A DNA stretch of 64,000 bases from Butyrivibrio sp. AC2005 (lineage in GTDB: Bacteria > Bacillota > Clostridia > Lachnospirales > Lachnospiraceae): contig NZ_KE384140.1 in assembly GCF_000424145.1 (NCBI RefSeq), forward strand, positions 47,615-111,614. Direction: 5' to 3'. The stretch's first letter is position 1; each line of letters starts with the position of its first letter. Position numbers and translations under genes: made by a program. Shown here in pieces: positions 53,764 to 60,569 of the stretch. The notes beneath the pieces were generated by a model that was given only the letters and a program-made list of their open reading frames with translations, was not told where the DNA came from and ran no database searches.

Positions 53764-54952
53764 GATTCCTGATATTGTGGATAATCATAAAAGAGTTTGC
53801 TTTGTAATACAAAGATATGGTGAAAAGGTTAACGGCGGTGCAGAGCTTTTGTGCAGAGAGCTTGCTGAGCGATTAACCCCTTATTATGATGTAGAAGTTC
53901 TCACCACCAAAGCAATAGATTATATAACCTGGAAGGATGAATATACGGATAGCTTTGAAATAATAAACGATGTAAAGGTTCATCGCTTTTCGGTAAGGAA
54001 AGAGAGACATCTTTGGTGGTTTAACAAGATAAACTGGTTTTGTGTACGTGGTATTCTTCCGGCATTTTTAGAGGAGCTCTGGCTTAAAATGCAGGGACCT
54101 TATGTTCCGGAACTTTTGGATTATATAAGAAATCATAAAAATGACTTTGATGTATTTGTTTTTGTGACATATCTGTATTATCCGACAGTGATGGGTATAA
54201 GGGAGGTGGCTGAGAAATCAGTTCTTCTTCCTCTTGCACATAACGAACCCTTTTTGGATCTTGGGATCATCAGACCGATTTTTTCTATGGCAAAGGGATT
54301 GTTCTATGAAACCAGGGAAGAGTATGAACTTGTCTGCAAAAAATATGGCGAGCTTACTGCAGATTACAGTTTTGGCGGTGCCGGGGTTGATCTGCCAGAG
54401 GTGGTAGATGCCGACAGGTTCTATCAAAAATATGGAATAAATAATTACATAATATACGTGGGACGCATAGACAGATGGAAAAACTGTGAGGAACTCTTCG
54501 ATTTTTTCCGAAGATATAAAGAAGAAAATCCGGGGGATTTAACACTCCTTCTTTTGGGAAAGAGTGTTATTGATATTCCAAAATCTGAGGACATAATATC
54601 TCTGGGATTTGTCAGCGAAGAGGATAAGTTTGATGCGATTAAGGGGGCAAATGCACTTGTTCTTCCTTCAAAGTTTGAGAGTTTGTCGATTGTTGTTTTG
54701 GAGGCATTTAGCCTCGGAAGACCGGTGATTGTCAATAAAGCATGCGATGTCCTAAAAGGACATGTTGACCGCTCCGGGGGTGGATATGCGTACAGTGATT
54801 ATGCCGATTTCAGAGTAGGGCTTGAACGTCTGCTTAGGGATAAGGAGCTTAGCGCCTCCATGGGTGATAATGGTAGGAAATATGTTGAGAAATACTTTAC
54901 CTGGGATGTGATAATTTCAAATCTGAGAGGACTTATAGAAACAGTATGCTGA
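53741..54952 (+). CDS. Glycosyltransferase family 4
   Basis: 403 residues from ATG 53741, overlapping the previous gene by 23 bp; no clear ribosome binding site precedes any candidate start, so the N-terminus is uncertain (TTG 53705 or GTG 53777 are alternatives). CFVIQRYGEKVNGGAELL is the GT4 acceptor-domain loop; VGRIDRWKNCEELFDFF and the EX7E region PSKFESLSIVVLEAFSLGRP mark the donor domain. Overlaps the next gene by 7 bp. Confidence 0.87.
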   Translation: MEKDFLNRIPDIVDNHKRVCFVIQRYGEKVNGGAELLCRELAERLTPYYDVEVLTTKAIDYITWKDEYTDSFEIINDVKVHRFSVRKERHLWWFNKINWFCVRGILPAFLEELWLKMQGPYVPELLDYIRNHKNDFDVFVFVTYLYYPTVMGIREVAEKSVLLPLAHNEPFLDLGIIRPIFSMAKGLFYETREEYELVCKKYGELTADYSFGGAGVDLPEVVDADRFYQKYGINNYIIYVGRIDRWKNCEELFDFFRRYKEENPGDLTLLLLGKSVIDIPKSEDIISLGFVSEEDKFDAIKGANALVLPSKFESLSIVVLEAFSLGRPVIVNKACDVLKGHVDRSGGGYAYSDYADFRVGLERLLRDKELSASMGDNGRKYVEKYFTWDVIISNLRGLIETVC

Positions 54953-56223
54953 AAAAAATACTGAAAGCGATTTTTCCATATATATTTCGTGAAAAGCTTC
55001 GCGGCGTACTTTTTAAAATAAGATATTTTTTTGTTGGGAGAACGAAAACGGATTATAGTAAATATCCCAACGGAATTAGTCTTATTGGTCATGTGAGAGG
55101 AGATTTCGGACTTGGTGAGAGCTGCCGCCTGGTAGCCGGAACCATAGCTTCATCAGAGATTCCGTTTTCGATAAAAAATATTTTTCAGAATAAAAATGCG
55201 GCAGAGACTAATGTGTCTTTTGCTGATTTTGAGTCAGAAGAATTAAAGTATAATGTGAATCTGATTCATATAAATCCTAATGAGCTGCTGAGTTTTATTT
55301 TAAAAGCAGATAAAAAGGTTTTTGATAACAGATACCAGATTGCATACTGGCTATGGGAACTTCCGGAATTTCCTAAGGAATGGATTTATCAGATAGAAAT
55401 GTTTGATGAGATATGGACTCCGTCAGAATTTGTGTCAGAGGCTGTCCGCAAGGTGACAAACAAGCCTGTTTATACAGTGCCTTATGCCATGAGTGAGCCG
55501 GTAACGGATGGGAAATATGACAGGAATTATTTTGGACTTCCGGATGATAAATTTTTGTATCTGATGTCTTACGACGGACTTAGTAATTCAGAACGTAAAA
55601 ATCCCGTGGGAGCAATTTTGGCATATAAGGAAGCTTTTTCTAAAGAGTATTTGAATTCACTCTCTGAAGAACATTCGCAGGAATTAAAAGAGGCAGGGCT
55701 TATCATTAAGGCAACCCACGCAGAAGATAAGGAGCTTTCACATCTTCGGGAACTTATGGAAGGTTACAAAAATGTCTACATCCTGACCGACAGCTACAGC
55801 AAAGAGGAATTTAACAGCCTTATCAAATGCGCGGATGTGTACATTTCCCTGCATCATTCTGAGGGCTTTGGACTTGTCATGGCAGAGGCTATGCTCCTTG
55901 GAACACCAACGGTTGCCACTGGCTGGTCGGCCAATGCTGAGTTTATGTCAGAAGATGCATGTTGTATGGTACCTGTAAAAATTGTTGAAATTAAGAAGGA
56001 AACTCCGCCTTACCACAAAGGAAATCACTGGGCTGATCCTGATGTTCATGCTGCGGCAAAGTATATAAGACATCTTTACGAGGATAAGGATTTTTATCAG
56101 TACAAGAAAGAAGCTGCAGCCAAATATATCAGGGACTGCATGTCTCAAAAGAAAGCGGTATCAGTTATTTGTGAGAGATATTTAAATATAATAGGGATCT
56201 TGGATGCGAGGTCTGAGAATTGA
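54946..56223 (+). CDS. Glycosyltransferase family 4
   Basis: 425 residues. A basic N-terminal helix (MLKKILKAIFPYIFREKLRG) suggests membrane association. LIGHVRGDFGLGESCRLVAG, NPNELLSF..., WLWELPEFPKEW and the EX7E stretch SLHHSEGFGLVMAEAMLLGTP are typical of GT4 enzymes in rhamnan and O-antigen clusters, often seen fused with GT2 modules. Translation is coupled to the upstream GT4 by overlap. Confidence 0.88.
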   Translation: MLKKILKAIFPYIFREKLRGVLFKIRYFFVGRTKTDYSKYPNGISLIGHVRGDFGLGESCRLVAGTIASSEIPFSIKNIFQNKNAAETNVSFADFESEELKYNVNLIHINPNELLSFILKADKKVFDNRYQIAYWLWELPEFPKEWIYQIEMFDEIWTPSEFVSEAVRKVTNKPVYTVPYAMSEPVTDGKYDRNYFGLPDDKFLYLMSYDGLSNSERKNPVGAILAYKEAFSKEYLNSLSEEHSQELKEAGLIIKATHAEDKELSHLRELMEGYKNVYILTDSYSKEEFNSLIKCADVYISLHHSEGFGLVMAEAMLLGTPTVATGWSANAEFMSEDACCMVPVKIVEIKKETPPYHKGNHWADPDVHAAAKYIRHLYEDKDFYQYKKEAAAKYIRDCMSQKKAVSVICERYLNIIGILDARSEN

Positions 56224-56243
56224 TACCTGAATCAGGAAAAGGA

Positions 56244-56846
56244 ATGAAATTATTAAAAAAATTCAGAGCGGTAATGTGCTTTTTTATCGCATATATATGT
56301 ATTGTGGCGTTTAGTCTGGCAGCGACTAACAGAGCGCCTGTAAGAAATAACGAGAGTCTGATACTGACTGACTACTCAAACGGATTTGAAATTGAGAATA
56401 TTCCGTATGGAAATCACAGCCTGAGAATGACAATAAAGGACAGATATGTACTTCATGCTCCGGTGTCATTTATGTCCGGAGAAAGTTTTCATATAAAATA
56501 TGAGGCCAGTCTGGCTGGGGCAGCAGAGGCTCAGGTAACAACAGACCTTTCGGCAGGTGAATATGATATGTCAGCGTGTTCATTTGACGTAGCACTTAAG
56601 GAAGGCGATAATGTGGTAGAGGGAGATCTGGTCTTTGAAGGAGTAAATCATCCTGAATCAGGAGAGATAAACATATATACCAATACTCCGGGAGTCGAGA
56701 TCACGGTTACAAAGCCACAGTTTACGAGAGTAGAAAAAAATAAAGTGGGATATCTTGCCTGCACAGCTTTGGCGCTGGCGGTTATATTCCTTGTGATTGG
56801 AATAGTCCTGCTTTTAATAGATGTCTTGTGTATTTTTAAAAAATGA
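56244..56846 (+). CDS. Small two-helix membrane protein of the polysaccharide locus
   Basis: 200 residues, not recognised. TM1 (~10-30) after MKLLKKFR, a ~135-residue extracytoplasmic beta-rich domain, and TM2 (~168-193) before a short KK tail. The domain resembles in style the N-terminal external domain of the DUF2142 protein, so a partner role is possible. ATG 56244 follows TCAGGAAAAGGA; a TTG 24 bp upstream overlaps the GT4 stop. Its last codons carry the glmS promoter. Confidence 0.55.
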   Translation: MKLLKKFRAVMCFFIAYICIVAFSLAATNRAPVRNNESLILTDYSNGFEIENIPYGNHSLRMTIKDRYVLHAPVSFMSGESFHIKYEASLAGAAEAQVTTDLSAGEYDMSACSFDVALKEGDNVVEGDLVFEGVNHPESGEINIYTNTPGVEITVTKPQFTRVEKNKVGYLACTALALAVIFLVIGIVLLLIDVLCIFKK

Positions 56847-56853
56847 ATATAAT
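56826..56853 (+). promoter_or_regulatory. Promoter of glmS
   Basis: TTGTGT (56826-56831), 16 bp, TATAAT (56848-56853). Only 50 bp remain to the start codon, so there is no room for a glmS ribozyme. Confidence 0.7.
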
Positions 56854-56903
56854 ATGTTGGTAAACTAAACACAAAAACACAGTTTATATAAAGAGGAAAA
56901 AAT

Positions 56904-58772
56904 ATGTGCGGAATAGTTGGATATGTAGGTAAAAAACAGGCAGCGCCCATTCTGTTGGATGGTCTTTCAAAGCTTGAATATCGTGGATATGACTCAGCAG
57001 GACTTGCTGTAAGAGGAACTGACGGCAAGGTTAAGGTTGTTAAGGCTAAGGGAAGACTGAAGGTTCTTGCTGAGAAGACCAATGACGGAGCATCTCTTCA
57101 GGGAATGATCGGTATAGGTCACACAAGATGGGCTACACATGGTGAGCCTTCTGAGACTAATGCTCATCCGCATGTTTCAGCCAATCAGTTCGAGCATGGT
57201 GCTACCGTAGAGGAAGCTAATGTTGTCGGTGTACATAACGGTATCATCGAGAACTATCAGGAACTTAAGGAAAAGCTTCTTCGCCATGATTATGAGTTTT
57301 ACTCACAGACTGACACAGAGGTGGCTGTTAAACTTGTAGATTATTATTATAAAAAGTACAACATCGGACCTATCGATGCTATCGCTAAGACAATGGTTCG
57401 TGTTCGTGGTTCTTACGCCCTTGCACTTATGTTCAAGGATTATCCGGACGAGGTGTGGGTAGCACGTAAGGATTCACCTATGGTTATTGGTATTGCAGAT
57501 GGAGCAACCTATGTTGCATCAGATGTTCCTGCAATTCTTAAATACACCAGAAATGTTTATTACATCGGTAACCAGGAGATGGCCCGCCTTGGAAAGGGTG
57601 AAGCGCACTTCTATAACCTTGATGGCGACGAAATCCAGAAGGAAAAGGTTGAGATCAAGTGGGATGCTGAGGCTGCCGAGAAGGGTGGTTTCGAGCACTT
57701 CATGATGAAGGAGATCCACGAACAGCCCAAGGCAGTTGAGGATACTCTCAGCTCAGTTGTTAAAGGTAAGAAGATTGACCTTACAGAGTGCGGAATTACT
57801 GATGAAAAGATAAAGTCATTAAGACAGATTTATGTTGTTGCCTGCGGTTCAGCATGGCATGTTGGCATGGCGTCTCAGTACGTAATCGAGGATCTCACAC
57901 GTATTCCGGTGCGCGTAGAGCTTGCTTCTGAGTTCAGATACAGAAAGCCTCTTCTTGATAAGGATGACCTTGTAATAGTGATTTCACAGTCTGGTGAAAC
58001 TGCCGATACACTTGCTGCACTTCGTGAAGCCAAGAACCAGGGAGTTGCAACTCTCGGAATTGTCAACGTAGTCGGTTCTTCAATTGCAAGAGAAGCTGAC
58101 CATGTACTATACACTCTTGCAGGTCCCGAGATTTCTGTTGCTACAACTAAGGCATACAGTGCTCAGCTTGTTGCAACCTATGCGCTTGCTGTACATTTCG
58201 GATTTGTCAGAGAGCTTATTGATAAAAAGAAGTACGAATATTACATCTCTGAAATGAAGACCATACCTGAGAAAATTCAGAAGATTCTTGAGGACAAGGA
58301 GAGACTTCAGTGGTTTGCTGCCAAGTATTCCAATGCAAAGGATGTATTCTTTGTCGGTCGCGGAATTGACTATGCTGCCTGCCTTGAGGGAAGTCTTAAG
58401 ATGAAGGAGATTTCCTATATCCACTCTGAGGCTTATGCTGCAGGAGAACTTAAGCACGGCACCATCAGCCTTATTGAGGATGGAATTCTTGTAATAGGTG
58501 TTCTTACTCAGAACGACCTTTATGAGAAGACTATCAGCAACATGGTTGAGTGTAAGGCAAGAGGAGCATACCTCATGGGTCTTACAACCTATGGACATTA
58601 CGAGATAGAGGATACTGTAAACTTTGCAGCCTATGTTCCCAAGATTGATGAGCACTTCGCTGCTTCACTTGCAGTTATTCCGCTTCAGCTTCTTGGCTAC
58701 TACATCAGCGTTGCCAAGGGCCTTGATGTAGACAAGCCTCGCAACCTCGCCAAGAGCGTTACTGTAGAATAA
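56904..58772 (+). CDS. glmS: Glutamine-fructose-6-phosphate aminotransferase
   Basis: 622 residues, normal length. Makes glucosamine 6-phosphate for UDP-GlcNAc and wall synthesis. N-terminal glutaminase domain with nucleophile C2 (MCGIVGYVG), GHTRWATHGEP and VHNGIIENY; two SIS isomerase domains with CGSAWHVG, SQSGETADT and the C-terminal DKPRNLAKSVTVE. The ribosome binding site is AAAGAGG. The promoter lies in the preceding gene. The TAA stop overlaps the first base pairs of a run of repeat elements. Confidence 0.98.
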   Translation: MCGIVGYVGKKQAAPILLDGLSKLEYRGYDSAGLAVRGTDGKVKVVKAKGRLKVLAEKTNDGASLQGMIGIGHTRWATHGEPSETNAHPHVSANQFEHGATVEEANVVGVHNGIIENYQELKEKLLRHDYEFYSQTDTEVAVKLVDYYYKKYNIGPIDAIAKTMVRVRGSYALALMFKDYPDEVWVARKDSPMVIGIADGATYVASDVPAILKYTRNVYYIGNQEMARLGKGEAHFYNLDGDEIQKEKVEIKWDAEAAEKGGFEHFMMKEIHEQPKAVEDTLSSVVKGKKIDLTECGITDEKIKSLRQIYVVACGSAWHVGMASQYVIEDLTRIPVRVELASEFRYRKPLLDKDDLVIVISQSGETADTLAALREAKNQGVATLGIVNVVGSSIAREADHVLYTLAGPEISVATTKAYSAQLVATYALAVHFGFVRELIDKKKYEYYISEMKTIPEKIQKILEDKERLQWFAAKYSNAKDVFFVGRGIDYAACLEGSLKMKEISYIHSEAYAAGELKHGTISLIEDGILVIGVLTQNDLYEKTISNMVECKARGAYLMGLTTYGHYEIEDTVNFAAYVPKIDEHFAASLAVIPLQLLGYYISVAKGLDVDKPRNLAKSVTVE

Positions 58773-58942
58773 AGCCTTCCAAAGGGAGTGAAATAATATA
58801 TAGCTTCCTAAAGGGAGACGGATAATATAAAGCCTTCCCAAGGGAGTGAAGGAAAATTTAGAGCCTTCCCCTTGGGGACGTCGGTTTAGCGCGGACCGAA
58901 GCGGAGCGTAGACAGGTGTCACCGTAGGTGACGGATGAGGGG
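58771..58942 (+). repeat. Cluster of intercistronic hairpin elements (copy g plus three fragments)
   Basis: Three partial first-hairpin copies (AAAGCCTTCC-AAAGGGAG near 58771, TAGCTTCCTAAAGGGAG near 58801, AAAGCCTTCCC-AAGGGAGTGAAGG near 58829) precede a nearly complete copy at 58859-58942. The latter has a shortened middle part (GGACGTCGGTTTAGCGC), CCGAAGCGGAGCG, terminal stem GTCACC-gta-GGTGAC and GGATGAGGGG. manC starts 15 bp later. Confidence 0.82.
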
Positions 58943-58957
58943 ACAGAAAGGAACAAA

Positions 58958-60274
58958 TTGAATATAATTTTACTCTCCGGAGGATCAGGTCAGCGTCTTT
59001 GGCCTCTTTCCAACGATGTCAGATCAAAACAGTTTATAAAAATCTTTAAGGACAAGAACGGCGAATACGAGTCCATGGTTCAGCGTGTCTATCGTCAGAT
59101 AAGAGAAATAGACCCTGATGCAAATGTAACCATTGCAACCAGCAAGACTCAGGTTTCAGCCATAAACAACCAGCTTGGTGAGAATGTCGGAATTTCAATT
59201 GAGCCCTGTAGAAGAGACACTTTTCCTGCAATTGCTCTTGCAAGCGCATACCTTCATGATGTTCAGGGCGTAGCTCTGGATGAGCCTGTGGTTGTTTGTC
59301 CTGTTGATCCTTATGTTGAAAAGGATTACTTCCTTGCTCTTGAGAAGCTCTCAAATCTTGCAGCTAAAGGAGATGCCAACCTCACACTAATGGGAATTGA
59401 CCCTACCTATCCTTCAGAGAAGTACGGTTATATCATTCCTGAGGACAAGAATGACGTATCAAAGGTTGTATCCTTCAAGGAAAAGCCTGACATAGAGACA
59501 GCAAAGGATTACATTTCTAAAGGCGCGCTCTGGAATGGTGGTATTTTTGCATATAAGCTTTCATACCTTCTTGAGAAAGCACATGAGCTGATAGATTTCA
59601 AAGAATATCAGGATCTATTTGATAAGTACGATACTCTTGAAAAGATATCCTTCGACTATGCAGTAGTCGAGAAGGAATCAAAAATAAGTGTAATGCGTTT
59701 TGGAGGACTCTGGAAGGACCTTGGAACCTGGAACACTCTTACCGAGGCCATGGAAGAGAACGTAATCGGAGAAGCTCTCCTTAATGAGAAATGTGAGGAT
59801 ACTCACGTAATAAATGACCTGAATATTCCCGTAATCGTAATGGGTATCAAGAATGCTGTTATAGCTGCATCTCCTGATGGAATTCTTGTTTCAGACAAGG
59901 AACAGAGCTCATACATCAAGCCTTTTGTTGAGCAGATTGAGCAGCCCATCATGTTTGCAGAAAAATCCTGGGGAAGCTATCGTGTTCTCGATGCTGAAAA
60001 GGATTCTCTTACAATAAAGGTGACCTTAAATCCCGGTCATTCAATGAACTACCACAGCCATGAGAGACGTGATGAAGTTTGGAGCGTTGTCCGTGGAACC
60101 GGAAGAACAATCGTTGATGGTGTAGAGCGCAGCGTCCATGCTGGCGATATAATTTCCATGAAGGCCGGAGAAAAGCACACTGTTATCAACAACAGCAATG
60201 AAGAACTTCAGATAATTGAGGTTCAGCTCGGAAAAGACATATCTGTCGATGATAAAATCAAATATGATCTATAA
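58958..60274 (+). CDS. manC: Mannose-1-phosphate guanylyltransferase / mannose-6-phosphate isomerase
   Basis: 438 residues from TTG 58958 (AAAGGAACAAA before it); the ATG at 58928 lies inside the repeat element. The pyrophosphorylase domain begins IILLSGGSGQRLWPLS and holds EPCRRDTFPAIALA, FKEKP and the WNGGIF block. A C-terminal cupin (from ~335) has the PMI type II motif with YHSHERRDEVW and GTGRTIVDG. It converts Man-6-P to Man-1-P's activated form, supplying GDP-mannose to gmd and the mannosyltransferases of this locus. A terminator follows. Confidence 0.94.
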   Translation: MNIILLSGGSGQRLWPLSNDVRSKQFIKIFKDKNGEYESMVQRVYRQIREIDPDANVTIATSKTQVSAINNQLGENVGISIEPCRRDTFPAIALASAYLHDVQGVALDEPVVVCPVDPYVEKDYFLALEKLSNLAAKGDANLTLMGIDPTYPSEKYGYIIPEDKNDVSKVVSFKEKPDIETAKDYISKGALWNGGIFAYKLSYLLEKAHELIDFKEYQDLFDKYDTLEKISFDYAVVEKESKISVMRFGGLWKDLGTWNTLTEAMEENVIGEALLNEKCEDTHVINDLNIPVIVMGIKNAVIAASPDGILVSDKEQSSYIKPFVEQIEQPIMFAEKSWGSYRVLDAEKDSLTIKVTLNPGHSMNYHSHERRDEVWSVVRGTGRTIVDGVERSVHAGDIISMKAGEKHTVINNSNEELQIIEVQLGKDISVDDKIKYDL

Positions 60275-60275
60275 A

Positions 60276-60306
60276 ACAAGAGCTTCGCACACGCGAAGCT
60301 CTTTTC
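60276..60306. terminator. Bidirectional terminator between manC and tRNA-Ser
   Basis: AAGAGCTTCGC (60278-60288)-acac-GCGAAGCTCTT (60293-60303), with A residues on one side and TTTT on the other. It can end manC on plus and the tRNA transcript on minus. Confidence 0.92.
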
Positions 60307-60314
60307 ACATATAG

Positions 60315-60400
60315 CGGAGTCGGAGGGATTCGAACCCTCGTGCCCAAAAGGACAAACGCATTTCGAGTGCGCCTCATTACGACCACTTTGATACGACTCC
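60315..60400 (-). tRNA. tRNA-Ser (CGA anticodon)
   Basis: 86 nt. The acceptor stem GGAGTCG/CGACTCC pairs over 7 bp. Anticodon stem GCGCA/TGCGT encloses loop CTCGAAA, anticodon CGA at 60363-60365 (minus strand), reading UCG. A long variable arm (TTGTCC-ttttG-GGCA region) is typical of serine tRNAs, and GGGTTCGAATCCC is the T arm. The discriminator base is G. The 3' CCA is not encoded. Confidence 0.97.
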
Positions 60401-60444
60401 AGGATATTTATCCAGATCCGCAGGAACTTTTGCGAATCACACAA

Positions 60445-60468
60445 TGCGCGCATCAACGCGCTTTTTTA
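60445..60468 (+). terminator. Plus-strand terminator upstream of dnaX
   Basis: GCGCG-catcaa-CGCGC followed by TTTTTT. On the minus strand the same hairpin lies in the leader of the tRNA-Ser transcript, right after its -10. Confidence 0.75.
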
Positions 60469-60496
60469 TTATACGAGTACTAATTTCTTAAGTCAA
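60468..60496 (-). promoter_or_regulatory. Promoter of tRNA-Ser
   Basis: Minus strand TTGACT (60496-60491), 17 bp, TATAAT (60473-60468), near-consensus; the tRNA begins 68 bp downstream. Confidence 0.88.
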
Positions 60497-60503
60497 TAAA
60501 GTA

Positions 60504-60532
60504 TTGTTGCCTCGCTCCTAATTGAGTATAAT
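60504..60532 (+). promoter_or_regulatory. Promoter of dnaX
   Basis: TTGTTG (60504-60509), 17 bp, TATAAT (60527-60532); divergent from the tRNA promoter with the two -35 boxes 7 bp apart. Confidence 0.82.
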
Positions 60533-60569
60533 TAGGTGATTGGAGTATGAAAAATGCCGGGGGTTTTTA

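Noticed and set aside
58107..58655. 182-codon minus-strand open frame
   Set aside because: Antisense to glmS, no recognisable protein features.
58928..58957. ATG 58928 as start of manC
   Set aside because: It is inside the repeat element's GGATGAGGGG region; TTG 58958 has AAAGGA at proper spacing and gives the family's normal N-terminus.
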